Shown piece after piece: positions 1 to 8,351 of a stretch of DNA of 64,000 nt. The notes under the pieces were generated by a model. It saw only the letters and a program-made list of their open reading frames with translations. It made no database searches and was not told the DNA's origin. This DNA is from Paramicrobacterium agarici (lineage in GTDB: Bacteria; Actinomycetota; Actinomycetes; Actinomycetales; Microbacteriaceae). The stretch lies in the NCBI RefSeq assembly GCF_002563955.1, contig NZ_PDJE01000001.1:682001-746000 (forward strand), given 5' to 3'. Position 1 is the stretch's first letter, and the number at the start of each line of letters is the position of its first letter. Both the position numbers and the translations under genes were made by a program.

Positions 1-95
1 GGATCGACCGATACCGGCTGATTCACGAGCAGCAGTTCAGGCAGCTCGATGAGCTTCTCGCTGACCATGAAAGCGAAAAGGATGTAGAGAAATGA
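1..95 (+). CDS. C-terminus of a probable ArsR-family regulator (partial)
   Basis: An open frame enters from the left edge and ends at a TGA whose first two bases lie inside the ATG of the next gene (ATGA-type overlap at 92-95). The visible 30 residues are charged and helical, with a leucine pattern (FRQLDELLADHE) like the end of ArsR repressors that are paired with SRPBCC proteins. A complete pair of the same kind lies at 61219-62051 and has the same overlap. The HTH domain is outside the window, so the family call rests on the C-terminal helix and on the neighbour. The product would be a DNA-binding repressor co-transcribed with the SRPBCC gene. Confidence 0.55.
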   Translation, partial: IDRYRLIHEQQFRQLDELLADHESEKDVEK

Positions 96-568
96 CGAAC
101 CCCGTAACCATCACGGCACCGGAAGGCCTGCCCTTCATTGACATCGAGCGCGAGTTCGAGGCACCGCCCTCAGCGGTCTTCCGCGCCCACGCCGACCCAG
201 AACTCGTCTCCCAGTGGATGGGCCCGCACGGCTATGAGATGGAGACTCCGGAATGGAACTTCACCACGCACGGTAGCTATCGGTTCGTGCATCGTGATCC
301 AGACGGCAACGAGTACCGCTTCAACGGCACTTTCCACACGGTGCGAGAGAACGAGGTCGTGATCCAGACTTTCGAGTTCGAGGGGGCTCCGGATGCTGTC
401 AGCATTGAGAAGCTGACACTCACTGATCTTGGCAATGGGCGCACGAAGCTCAGTTCCCGCGCAACGTACCCCAGCGTTGAGGTGCGTGACGCCATGGTTC
501 AGAGTGGTATGGAACACGGCATCGTCGAGGGCTACGAGTCGCTTGACGCGATTCTTGCCCGTGGCTGA
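92..568 (+). CDS. SRPBCC / AHSA1-type START-like protein
   Basis: This 158-residue protein belongs to the SRPBCC (START/Bet v1-like) superfamily, AHSA1 branch, which forms a hydrophobic ligand cavity. It opens with the usual first strand (IEREFEAPPSAVFRAHADPE), followed by the characteristic WMGPHGY segment near residues 43-49 and the G-SYRF / D-P-DGNEY strands near residues 60-75. The length is typical. It overlaps the upstream ArsR-like gene by four bases, so the two are very probably translated together. The ligand is unknown; members are often annotated as activators of Hsp90 ATPase or polyketide cyclase-like, but no catalytic residue can be assigned here. Family confidence is high; function is unknown. 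Confidence 0.85.
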   Translation: MTNPVTITAPEGLPFIDIEREFEAPPSAVFRAHADPELVSQWMGPHGYEMETPEWNFTTHGSYRFVHRDPDGNEYRFNGTFHTVRENEVVIQTFEFEGAPDAVSIEKLTLTDLGNGRTKLSSRATYPSVEVRDAMVQSGMEHGIVEGYESLDAILARG

Positions 569-582
569 GGCTGGAGTCGATC

Positions 583-978
583 ATGAAGATGAAGCTGGAA
601 CTCGTTCCAATTCCGGTGACCGACGTTGACCGCGCCAAAGAGTTCTATACCGAGGCGCTCGGTTTCACTGCCGATGTCGATGCGGCACCGGCGCCGGGCG
701 TGCGCGTCGTGCAGGTGACGCCGCCTGGCTCGGCCTGCTCGATCGGGTTCGGCACGGGACTTCCTGCGTATGACGACCGAGAGCCTGGAGCGGTGAAGGC
801 GCTGCATATGGTCGTGGCTGATATCGAGGCGGCGCGGAGCGAGCTCATCGGGCGAGGTGTCGACGTGGGTGCGGTCGACGATGTCGGTGGCGGTGTCAAA
901 TACGCCGCACTTGCCGACCCAGATGGCAATACTCTCGTGTTGCAGGAAATGGCCTGGCGCAAGCGTGACGCATTCTGA
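583..978 (+). CDS. VOC-family (glyoxalase/bleomycin-resistance-like) protein
   Basis: A 131-residue vicinal-oxygen-chelate protein. The N-terminal module has the family pattern of a beta strand followed by a helix with RAKEFYTEALGF at about residues 16-27, and the second half has the LADPDGNTLVLQE strand typical of the last metal-binding position (E near residue 121). It starts 14 bases after the SRPBCC stop with a GGAG Shine-Dalgarno at 571-574, so it is likely the third gene of the ArsR-SRPBCC operon. Members include glyoxalases, dioxygenases and drug-binding proteins. Only one of the expected metal ligands is obvious, so it may bind a small molecule rather than catalyse; the substrate cannot be assigned. 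Confidence 0.85.
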   Translation: MKMKLELVPIPVTDVDRAKEFYTEALGFTADVDAAPAPGVRVVQVTPPGSACSIGFGTGLPAYDDREPGAVKALHMVVADIEAARSELIGRGVDVGAVDDVGGGVKYAALADPDGNTLVLQEMAWRKRDAF

Positions 979-1055
979 GCCGAGCGGCATGCGGATCGGG
1001 GTACTAGCGACGACAGAACCTCTGCCGTGACGCCCATCGCTGGTAGCGTGCCGTC

Positions 1056-1883
1056 ATGACGGGCGATTCTCTCCCCTCCGACAAGCAGATGCGCTTGCGT
1101 TACGCGGGCACCTGTCACCGTTGCGGCGCCAGTCTTCCCGCCGGCGTTCTCGCCGTATACGAGCGCGACGCACGGCGAGTGCGCTGCATCAGCTGCTCCG
1201 AGAGCGGTCGCGATGACGAAAACAGCGCAGGTGACGTCGACCTCGGTACCGCTGGAGCGTCGGCACGCCGCGAATACGAACGCCGTCAGAGCAGTCGAGA
1301 AGAGCGGATACGCAAGAAATATCCGAAGCTGAGCGGTGTCATCCTCGCGCTTTCGGACGAGCCGCAGAGCACTAGTGCGTGGAAGCAGGGCGCAATCGGT
1401 GAGGAGCTTCTCGCCCAGCGTCTGAGCACTCTCCCGGAGTCCGTGCGAACGCTCAATGACCGTCGCATTGCAGGCACACGTGCGAACATCGACCACATTG
1501 TCATCGCACCCTCGGGCGTGTGGGTCGTCGATGCGAAGCGCTACAGAGACAGGCGGCCTGAGCTTCAAGTTACGGGCGGGATCCTTCGGCAACGTTCCGA
1601 ATCACTGCGCATCGGTGGCCGCGACGGAACCCGCCTCGTCGAGGGCGTGACCGCTCAGGTCGCGCACGTGCGGAACGCGCTGGCTGATCCACAGCTGCCG
1701 GTCACTGGTGCACTCTGCTTTCTCGAGGCGGATTGGCCACTCCTTGGCGGCAGCTTCGTGGTCGATGGGGTGCATGTGCTCTGGCCGCGCCTTCTTGTCA
1801 AGCAGATCAGATCAGGGCCCGACCGGAAGATCGACGTCGACGCTGTGAGCGCGCGCCTCGCGAAGGCTTTCCCCGTCGCCTGA
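1056..1883 (+). CDS. NERD (nuclease-related domain) protein with N-terminal zinc ribbon
   Basis: This 275-residue protein begins with a short zinc-ribbon-like segment (CHRCG near residue 21 and a second C-x2-C, CISC, near residue 47). A charged linker follows, then a NERD domain from about residue 105. The NERD part shows G-x-x-GEELLA, then a conserved IDHIVI and VWVVDAKRY, which match the core of a restriction-endonuclease-like fold (D at about 147, then D-A-K). NERD proteins are thought to act in nucleic-acid processing, but few have been characterised. The gene stands alone between a VOC gene and a convergent VOC gene. A weak terminator-like hairpin follows at 1904-1918. Confidence 0.8.
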   Translation: MTGDSLPSDKQMRLRYAGTCHRCGASLPAGVLAVYERDARRVRCISCSESGRDDENSAGDVDLGTAGASARREYERRQSSREERIRKKYPKLSGVILALSDEPQSTSAWKQGAIGEELLAQRLSTLPESVRTLNDRRIAGTRANIDHIVIAPSGVWVVDAKRYRDRRPELQVTGGILRQRSESLRIGGRDGTRLVEGVTAQVAHVRNALADPQLPVTGALCFLEADWPLLGGSFVVDGVHVLWPRLLVKQIRSGPDRKIDVDAVSARLAKAFPVA

Positions 1884-1903
1884 GGCTTCGCGTGACCAGC
1901 GAC

Positions 1904-1918
1904 GGGCGATCGTCGCCC
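1904..1918 (+). terminator. Short hairpin after the NERD gene
   Basis: GGGCGA and TCGCCC form a 6-bp stem around TCG about 20 bases after the stop codon, followed by a pyrimidine-rich stretch (CTCTTCCT) instead of a clean T-run. It lies between two convergent genes, where a terminator is expected, but the stem is short. Confidence 0.35.
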
Positions 1919-1982
1919 TCTTCCTGGCGCGGTTCTTGTCGCACACGTGCCGGTGCGGCATCAGGAAAAGCTGGGGAGGCTG

Positions 1983-2330
1983 TCAGCTGCGGTGGCTGAG
2001 CACATTGACGACCGTGCCGTCCGCATCTCTGAAGAAGAAGCGCCGAACGCCCCACTCTTCGTTCTGCAGAGGATGAACGATCTCGATCCCTGTCTCGCGG
2101 GCTGAAGCATAGGCGGCATCGACGTCGGCAACCTCAAGCGACATCACCGGGTTCTCCGGCGCCGTCGCATCGGCAGTCATAAGCCCGAAGTGCGGCCCGT
2201 CGGCTGCGCCGAGAAACGCCACCCACCCGTGATTCATGATCACATCGAGGCCGAGCAACCGGGAATGACGTTCGATCGCCTCGTCGAGGTTGGCAACCGT
2301 GAGAATCGGGACCGCGCGAATCAGATCCAT
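1983..2330 (-). CDS. VOC-family protein
   Basis: A 115-residue single-domain VOC protein. It starts MDLIRAVPILTVANLDEAIERH, where the usual aromatic helix motif is IERHSRLLGLD, and ends with FFRDADGTVVNVLSH, the last-strand motif of the family. It lies 13 bases downstream of a TetR gene on the same strand, so the two probably form one transcript, with the regulator controlling its own partner. The ligand is unknown. This is one of three VOC proteins in the window, and the sequences differ clearly from each other. Confidence 0.85.
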   Translation of the reverse strand: MDLIRAVPILTVANLDEAIERHSRLLGLDVIMNHGWVAFLGAADGPHFGLMTADATAPENPVMSLEVADVDAAYASARETGIEIVHPLQNEEWGVRRFFFRDADGTVVNVLSHRS

Positions 2331-2343
2331 CTTGCGATGTTAC

Positions 2344-2925
2344 TCAGCTGTGCGCGCGCTCGCTCATCAATCCACGCAGCAGAGAGCGCAATCGTTCAAG
2401 TGATGCCCTGCTCGTCTCGGTGCGCCCCAATGCCGTCTGCTGAAACACAATGCCGTCAAGTGTCGCCCAGACGAGATCGGTGAGGGCTTCGTCCCGCAGT
2501 CCGAAGTGATGCAGCTGGCGATGTATCGCCGCGCGATACTGCGCGTGATACGCCTCGATCTCAGGAACGAGTGCGGGATCACGTCGCGACTCCAGAACGA
2601 GTTCGTACTGGAACGCCTGCACCGCAGCATCCTTCTCGGCAAGCTCCGCAAGGCCTTCGGCAAATTCATCGACCGTGTCTACCGGGGGATAGAACGACGA
2701 GAGCGCGAGGCTCTCGGTTGCAGCGAATCGCAGAGCTTCGTGCAGCAGATTCTGGATGCTGCCGAAATGATGCACGACCAGCCCATGTGCCACGCCAGCT
2801 TCCGCTGCGACGCTGCGATACGTAAGCCGGCGCAGTCCGCCCGTCGCAACCGCGCGAATGGCTGCGCGAATGAGGGCTTCCTTGCCGGTGCCGTAATCTG
2901 TACGGCCGTTCTTGGTGTCACTCAT
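2344..2925 (-). CDS. TetR/AcrR-family transcriptional regulator
   Basis: A 193-residue TetR-family repressor. The N-terminal HTH covers about residues 15-60 (ALIRAAIRAVATGG, then TYRSVAAEAGVAHGLVVHHF). The C-terminal ligand domain is helical, with the pattern seen in TetR_C_6-like members (SPEQ-type helices, DLVWATLDGIVFQQ). It is encoded upstream of a VOC gene on the same strand and divergently from the MFS exporter at 3160, with 234 bases between them. The likely role is local control of the exporter and the VOC gene. No clear palindrome was found in the intergenic region, so the operator is not assigned. Confidence 0.85.
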   Translation of the reverse strand: MSDTKNGRTDYGTGKEALIRAAIRAVATGGLRRLTYRSVAAEAGVAHGLVVHHFGSIQNLLHEALRFAATESLALSSFYPPVDTVDEFAEGLAELAEKDAAVQAFQYELVLESRRDPALVPEIEAYHAQYRAAIHRQLHHFGLRDEALTDLVWATLDGIVFQQTALGRTETSRASLERLRSLLRGLMSERAHS

Positions 2926-3159
2926 TGCCGTGAGATTCAGATCCTAGCCCGACGCGGCGCGACTCAGATTGCATGGTCATGACGTTACTCGCTCAGGTTC
3001 ATAGCTGGGCAATGCGAGTAGAATGGAAAGCTCGTCGTCACGAGCGCCACCGTATCTCGCCCCACGGGCCTCGCAACGGTCGCTGTCCGCATCACCGCAT
3101 TGCGCATTCTGGCCGGACGCGCTCCTGACGACGTCGAGACGAATGATACGAGGAGTTGC

Positions 3160-4572
3160 ATGGCTGAAGAGAGCACGTCGAAACCGGTAAACAGGAACGT
3201 CGTTCTCGCCGTTTTGCTCTCGGGCGCGTTCGTGGCGATCCTGAACCAGACGCTGCTCGCGACCGCGCTGCCGGTCTTCATGCACGACCTTCACGTCACC
3301 GCGAATACCGTGCAGTGGCTGACCACCATCTTCATGCTCGTGAACGGCATCATGATTCCGATCACGGCGTTTCTGATTCAGCGCTTCACAACGCGCGGGC
3401 TCTTTCTGACGGCGATGGGCTTGTTTGCGGTCGGCACCCTCATCTGCGCGATCGCCGTTAACTTTCCCGTCCTGCTCATCGGCCGCATCGTTCAAGCAGC
3501 GGGTGCCGGAATCATCATGCCGCTCATGCAGACGATCCTCTTCGCGATCTTCCCTCGCGAGAAGCGCGGCACGGCAATGGGCACCTTCGGTCTCGTGATC
3601 GCATTCGCCCCAGCCATCGGGCCGAGCCTCTCGGGCTGGATCGTCGATCGATTCCCGTGGCGCGTGCTCTTCGACATGATCCTGCCGATCGCGGTCATCG
3701 ACATCATCATCGCGTTCTTCATTCTGCGCAACGTCACCGAGCGCACATTCCCGAAGCTCGACGTGCTCTCGATCATCCTCTCGACCGTGGGCTTCGGCGG
3801 ACTGCTCTTCGGCTTCAGCGCAGCGGGATCGGCCGGCTGGGTGAGCCCGCGCGTGATCGTCGCCCTGGCGCTCGGTGTGATCTCGCTCGTGGTGTTCATC
3901 CTGCGTCAACTCAAGCTTGAGCAGCCGATTCTCGAGTTCCGCGTCTTCAAGTTCCCCATGTTCACGCTCAACACCGCGATCGGTATGGCGGTGTTCATGG
4001 TCATGATCGGCGGCGCCACGATCCTGCCTCTCTATATGCAGAACATGATCGGGTTCTCGGCCCTCGACTCCGGACTTGCCCTGCTGCCCGGCGCCGTCGT
4101 CATGGGACTCGCGTCGCCATTCACGGGGCGCATCTTCGACCTCTTCGGCGCCCGCTGGCTTGCCATCATCGGCCTCACGATCGTGACGGTCACGACGTTC
4201 ATGTTCAGCTTTCTCACGACCGACACCACGTTCGCCTACATCGCAATCGTGAATGCGGTCCGGATGCTGGGAACGGCAATGGTCATGATGCCGGTGACGA
4301 CAGCGGCGCTCAACGAGCTCACGCCCAATCTGATCCCGCACGGCACCGCTATGAATAACACGATGCGGCAGATCGCCGGCTCCATCGGCACAGCGGTGCT
4401 CATCACCATCATGACCAGCACAGCGCTTGACCCCGAGACGTTCGGCACGCAGGGCATGATCCACGGCGTCAACGTGTCGTTCATCGTCGCCGCGAGCCTC
4501 GGCGTCGCGTCCATCATCATGGCGCCGTTCATCAAGGACTACCGGCGCGAGACGCGCTCCGGCAAGGCATAG
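3160..4572 (+). CDS. MFS transporter, DHA2 (EmrB/QacA-like) family
   Basis: A 470-residue membrane protein of the DHA2 drug:H+ antiporter group. It has about 14 predicted hydrophobic segments. The first carries FVAILNQTLLATALPVF and is followed by QWLTTIFMLVNGIM, a typical DHA2 signature; motif C-like glycines follow at GPSLSGWIVD. The start chosen is the ATG at 3160, preceded by AGGAG at 3151-3155; a TTG 60 bases upstream in the same frame has no ribosome site. It faces a TetR regulator across a 234-base gap, the classic arrangement for a repressor-controlled efflux pump. The substrate is unknown. Confidence 0.88.
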   Translation: MAEESTSKPVNRNVVLAVLLSGAFVAILNQTLLATALPVFMHDLHVTANTVQWLTTIFMLVNGIMIPITAFLIQRFTTRGLFLTAMGLFAVGTLICAIAVNFPVLLIGRIVQAAGAGIIMPLMQTILFAIFPREKRGTAMGTFGLVIAFAPAIGPSLSGWIVDRFPWRVLFDMILPIAVIDIIIAFFILRNVTERTFPKLDVLSIILSTVGFGGLLFGFSAAGSAGWVSPRVIVALALGVISLVVFILRQLKLEQPILEFRVFKFPMFTLNTAIGMAVFMVMIGGATILPLYMQNMIGFSALDSGLALLPGAVVMGLASPFTGRIFDLFGARWLAIIGLTIVTVTTFMFSFLTTDTTFAYIAIVNAVRMLGTAMVMMPVTTAALNELTPNLIPHGTAMNNTMRQIAGSIGTAVLITIMTSTALDPETFGTQGMIHGVNVSFIVAASLGVASIIMAPFIKDYRRETRSGKA

Positions 4573-4634
4573 GCTGCGTGACCGGGAAGGATGCTGTCGC
4601 CGGCGACGCGCGGCATCGCCGGAGCTTCGTCGTG

Positions 4635-6641
4635 TCAATGAGCGCACGAGCAGCTGCTCGTGCCGTGGTCGCCGCAGCCGCACGTGCCGCCGCCACATGA
4701 GCTCGCCGCCGTGTCGGGGAGGTCGAGTGCGGGGTTCTCGTCGAAGAACCCAAACGGTTTGAACAGGAAGCCCGAATAGTCGACGGGCATGATCGGAAAG
4801 TCCTCGGGACGCGGCAGATGCGTCGGCCCGAACGTATGCCAGAGCACGATGTCGGTGCCGTCGAGCGAACGGTCGTCCGCTGTGTACGTCGGCAACCCCG
4901 CGTCGCCCGCGTGCTGGTTCGGATACTGACCAGCGGGCCACAGCTGCCCGTCTTCGTACGCCGTCGCCCAGAGATGCTTGGTCGCAAACGCCGCACGCGA
5001 GCTCACCGTCGCATCGGGCTGCGCGAGCAGCGTGGGCAGGCCCTGCGGCACCAGGTGGTACGCCGTCGGCTGCCCCATGCGGTTGGTGCGCTCCGTGCTG
5101 TGCACATGCCAGCTGCGCGCGGCAGCGGGGTTGGCGAGCCGCGCAGCCTCCTTCTCGCTGCGCAGCGGCGTGCGCGTGAACGTGAACGCATTGCCGTACG
5201 GGTTGGCGTCTCCGGTCGGCATGCCGACAGCATCCACCTCTTCGATCGCGTTGGCCTCGCCGTCGATCGCGACGTCCAGCCGCGCGCAGAACAGGTGCTG
5301 ATGCACCGGCGCGAACAGGCCGGGGGCGATCTCGAGCGCGTGCGGATTCTGCTCGCCCGGAATGCCGGCGCCGTTGAACACGATTCCCGTCGCCTTCGCC
5401 TCCACCTGGATCGTGCCGTCGAGGTAGAAGTACCAGAAGAACCCGTAGTCGTAGTTGCCCACGGTCGAGAAGTACGAGACGACGAGGCGGCGCGACCGGC
5501 GCACTTCGGGATGACCGTCGAGATCCGTGTGCTTCCAGAGCACGCCGTAGTCCTCTTCGTGCATGCAGATCACCTGGGGGATCGTCTGCGCGCGCCCGGC
5601 GTCGTCAGCGATGACGCCGTCGAAGTAGTGAATGACGCCGAGGCAGTCGCAGCCGAGCGAGAGCGGGTTGCCGTTCTTGCCCAGCAGGTACTCGCCGGCG
5701 TCGAAGTAGCTGATCCAGAAGCGGTTGGGCGACGTATCGCCGTACGGCACGACCATCTCGGGAACCGACGCGCGATACAGCACAGAACGATCTTCGTCAC
5801 CGTCGCGGAACGCCACCTGGTTGAGCACGAGCCCTTCGCGGGCGTTGAAGCCCACGCGGAACGACCAGTTCTCCCATCGAACGTGCGCGCCGTCGACCGA
5901 GAAGCTCGGCCCTTCGGGCTGCGTGATCTCGATGGGCTTGAGCGACGTGCGCGCGGCGCCGACGCGCGCGGCATCGTAGTTGCCGTCGACCTCTGGAATC
6001 GGCACGTCGCCCTCGTCGTGCACGCGTACGACCTCGCCGCTGGTCAGGTCGATCGTGACGACGAGTCCCTCGACGGGGTGCGACCATGGGCTGTCGGACT
6101 CGTCGGAGCGCAAGAACGTCAACGACCGGATGATGCGGCGCCCCACTTCGTCTTCGAAACCGAAGTACCCCGGCGCAAGCGGCGCGCAGAAGGCGGCATC
6201 CGTGTCGGTTACGCCCCGGCGGCGCAGTGCCTGCTGCCACTCGGGGTTCTGCTTCACGATCGCGTCAACGCGCTCGTACTCCTCAAACAGGTACGGCGGC
6301 TGGCCGTACGGCGCCTCGGTCGTCGCGAGGGACGTGTCGCTCGTGACAGCATCCTCGGTCACCGACACAATCACCTCGCGGGAGCGCCCCGTCGCGGTAT
6401 CGAGAAGGGTGTAGAGGATGCTGCGGTCGAACGCGCGCCCCGGCCGCCACGCGAGAACATCGGACTTGGCGGGTTCGACGGGGAGCACACTGGGAAAGCG
6501 GATGCTGTCGCCGAGGAGACCCTCGCGCTCGAGCACCGCGCGGCCAGCGTCGAGCTCGGCCGCTGTGAGCGGGTCGAGGGGATGCGCCGGAGTCGTGACC
6601 CGGGTGACCCTCTTGCCGTGGGTGTGTGTTGCGTCAGGCAT
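4635..6641 (-). CDS. Copper-containing primary amine oxidase with Cys-rich C-terminal tail
   Basis: A 668-residue copper/topaquinone amine oxidase, which converts primary amines to aldehyde, ammonia and hydrogen peroxide. The active-site residues are all visible: the topaquinone precursor Tyr397 in NYDY, the catalytic base Asp314 in FDAGEYLLG, and copper ligands His447, His449 (HQHLF) and His608 (THLPR). The spacing resembles the Arthrobacter phenylethylamine/histamine oxidases. The start is the ATG at 6641 with AAGGAG just upstream. The normal fold ends near residue 640. The last 29 residues add five cysteines (649, 654, 656, 664, 666) and two histidines (659, 668), an unusual metal-binding-like tail. 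No signal peptide is seen, so the enzyme is probably cytoplasmic. It is divergent from an amine/amino-acid permease at 6841. Confidence 0.93.
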   Translation of the reverse strand: MPDATHTHGKRVTRVTTPAHPLDPLTAAELDAGRAVLEREGLLGDSIRFPSVLPVEPAKSDVLAWRPGRAFDRSILYTLLDTATGRSREVIVSVTEDAVTSDTSLATTEAPYGQPPYLFEEYERVDAIVKQNPEWQQALRRRGVTDTDAAFCAPLAPGYFGFEDEVGRRIIRSLTFLRSDESDSPWSHPVEGLVVTIDLTSGEVVRVHDEGDVPIPEVDGNYDAARVGAARTSLKPIEITQPEGPSFSVDGAHVRWENWSFRVGFNAREGLVLNQVAFRDGDEDRSVLYRASVPEMVVPYGDTSPNRFWISYFDAGEYLLGKNGNPLSLGCDCLGVIHYFDGVIADDAGRAQTIPQVICMHEEDYGVLWKHTDLDGHPEVRRSRRLVVSYFSTVGNYDYGFFWYFYLDGTIQVEAKATGIVFNGAGIPGEQNPHALEIAPGLFAPVHQHLFCARLDVAIDGEANAIEEVDAVGMPTGDANPYGNAFTFTRTPLRSEKEAARLANPAAARSWHVHSTERTNRMGQPTAYHLVPQGLPTLLAQPDATVSSRAAFATKHLWATAYEDGQLWPAGQYPNQHAGDAGLPTYTADDRSLDGTDIVLWHTFGPTHLPRPEDFPIMPVDYSGFLFKPFGFFDENPALDLPDTAASSCGGGTCGCGDHGTSSCSCAH

Positions 6642-6840
6642 CGAGCTCTCCTTTGAATCGCCGACCAGAGTTATCCAAGTGTGCAATTCCAGCTTGTGCG
6701 TGCGCGCGTGCAATGGCAAGAGCAGATGCTGCGCAGTGCGCCCACGGTCAATGGCTGTGCGTGCTGGGTCTACCCGTCGCCGTGCACCGCTGGAACGATG
6801 AGGCACAGAACGTCCCTATCCGCCCCTGGAAAGGATTCCC

Positions 6841-8343
6841 ATGTCTCGCAATGTCGCGGCGACAGACACAGCCCCTGCGCGTCGACTCGGTGTGCCCGCC
6901 ATCACCCTCATGATCATCGCCGCCTCGGCACCGCTCACGGTCGTCGCGGGCGGCGCGACCACAGCGTTCTCCGTGACGGGTTCGCTCGCCGTTCCCATCG
7001 GGTACATCGTGCTCGCGATCGCCCTCGGCATCTTCGCCGTCGGGTACGCGGCCATGAGCCGTCACATCACCAACGCCGGAGCGTTCTACGCCTACGCCGC
7101 TCAAGGGCTCGGACGCCCCGTCGGCGTCGGTGTCTCGCTCGTGGCGCTGATCGCCTACAACTGCATGCAGATCGGCATCTACGGCATGCTCGGCTTTCAG
7201 GTCTCCGACTTCGTCAGCTCGATGTTCGGCGTCACCATTCCCTGGTGGCTCGTCGTCATCGTGTGCATCGGCATCGTCGGCTGGATGGGCGTGAACCGCA
7301 TCGACCTGTCGGCCAAGGTGCTCGGCGTGCTCGTCGCCCTCGAGTTTCTCGTGGTGATCGTCTTTGACGTCGCGGCGTTCGCGAACCCGACGGAGTCGTT
7401 CACGGCGCAGCCGATCTCTCCGACCGAGATCTTCACGCCGGCGATCGGCGCTGTGCTCGCGTTCGGCGTCGCCGCGTTCATGGGCTTCGAGCAGGCCGCG
7501 ATCTACGGCGAAGAGGCGAAGGACCCGAAGCGCACCGTGACACGAGCAACGTTCACGGCCGTCGGCATCATCGGCGTCTTCTACGCGCTCTCGTCGTGGG
7601 CGCTGTCGCTCGCGATCGGAACGGAGAAGATCACGTCGGCCGGCATCAGCCCCGAAGAGGCGGGACCGCCACTGTTCTTCAACTTCGCCGCGACGCACTT
7701 GGGTGTGATCGTCGTCGACATCATGTCTGTGCTGTTCATCACGAGCGTCTTCGCCGCCGTCGTCAGCTTTCACAATGCTGTCGCCCGCTACGTCTTCTCT
7801 CTCGGCCGTGAGCAGCTGCTTCCCCGCGGGCTCGCGCGCGTGAGCCGCAGCGGCGCACCGTGGGCGGGGTCCGTGGCGCAGACAGTTCTGGCGCTCGTCG
7901 TCGTTGTGCTGTTTGCGATCGGCGGCATCGGCTCTGAACTGGGGCCGCTCTACCCCGTGATCACGCTCTTCACGTGGCTCACGAACACCGGCGCGATGGG
8001 CCTCGTTCTGCTGATGGCGGTCATTGCGCTCTCGGTGATCGGGTACTTCCGCGGCAACCCGAACGACGCGGGGCCGTGGACCACGCTCGTGAGCCCGATC
8101 ATCGCGTTCCTGTTCCTCGCGACGGTATACGTTCTGATCGTCGCGAATTTCAACGTGCTCATGGGACAGGCCGAAACCAACGCGCTCACCTTCGTGCTGC
8201 CGCTGCTGGTCGTCGTGCCCGGCATCATCGGCATCGGGTGGGGCATCGCTCTCAAGTCGAGCAGACCCGAGGTGTACGAGAACATCGGCCGGGGCGCTCC
8301 CGACCCGCTCCCCGACGCGGAAGTGCTCGACGCTCAGCCCTGA
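6841..8343 (+). CDS. APC-superfamily amino acid/amine permease
   Basis: A 500-residue integral membrane protein with about 12 hydrophobic segments. The N-terminal IMIIAASAPLTVVAGG and later FGVAAFMGFEQAAIYGEEAKDP motifs are those of the amino acid-polyamine-organocation superfamily; the FEQ/EEAKDP element lies near residue 220. The start has AAAGGA about seven bases upstream. It is divergent from the copper amine oxidase across 199 bases, so it probably imports the amine that the oxidase degrades, for example an aromatic or biogenic amine. The exact substrate cannot be read from sequence. Confidence 0.88.
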   Translation: MSRNVAATDTAPARRLGVPAITLMIIAASAPLTVVAGGATTAFSVTGSLAVPIGYIVLAIALGIFAVGYAAMSRHITNAGAFYAYAAQGLGRPVGVGVSLVALIAYNCMQIGIYGMLGFQVSDFVSSMFGVTIPWWLVVIVCIGIVGWMGVNRIDLSAKVLGVLVALEFLVVIVFDVAAFANPTESFTAQPISPTEIFTPAIGAVLAFGVAAFMGFEQAAIYGEEAKDPKRTVTRATFTAVGIIGVFYALSSWALSLAIGTEKITSAGISPEEAGPPLFFNFAATHLGVIVVDIMSVLFITSVFAAVVSFHNAVARYVFSLGREQLLPRGLARVSRSGAPWAGSVAQTVLALVVVVLFAIGGIGSELGPLYPVITLFTWLTNTGAMGLVLLMAVIALSVIGYFRGNPNDAGPWTTLVSPIIAFLFLATVYVLIVANFNVLMGQAETNALTFVLPLLVVVPGIIGIGWGIALKSSRPEVYENIGRGAPDPLPDAEVLDAQP

Positions 8344-8351
8344 GCATCGAG

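Noticed and set aside
2977..4941. Long minus-strand open frame (654 codons) antisense to the MFS exporter
   Set aside because: It is rich in Arg, Asp and His, has no domain pattern, and mirrors a well-supported MFS gene; such frames are common in GC-rich DNA.
4818..6656. 612-codon plus-strand frame antisense to the copper amine oxidase
   Set aside because: The opposite strand encodes a complete active site; this frame has Arg/Val-rich low-complexity composition and no family.
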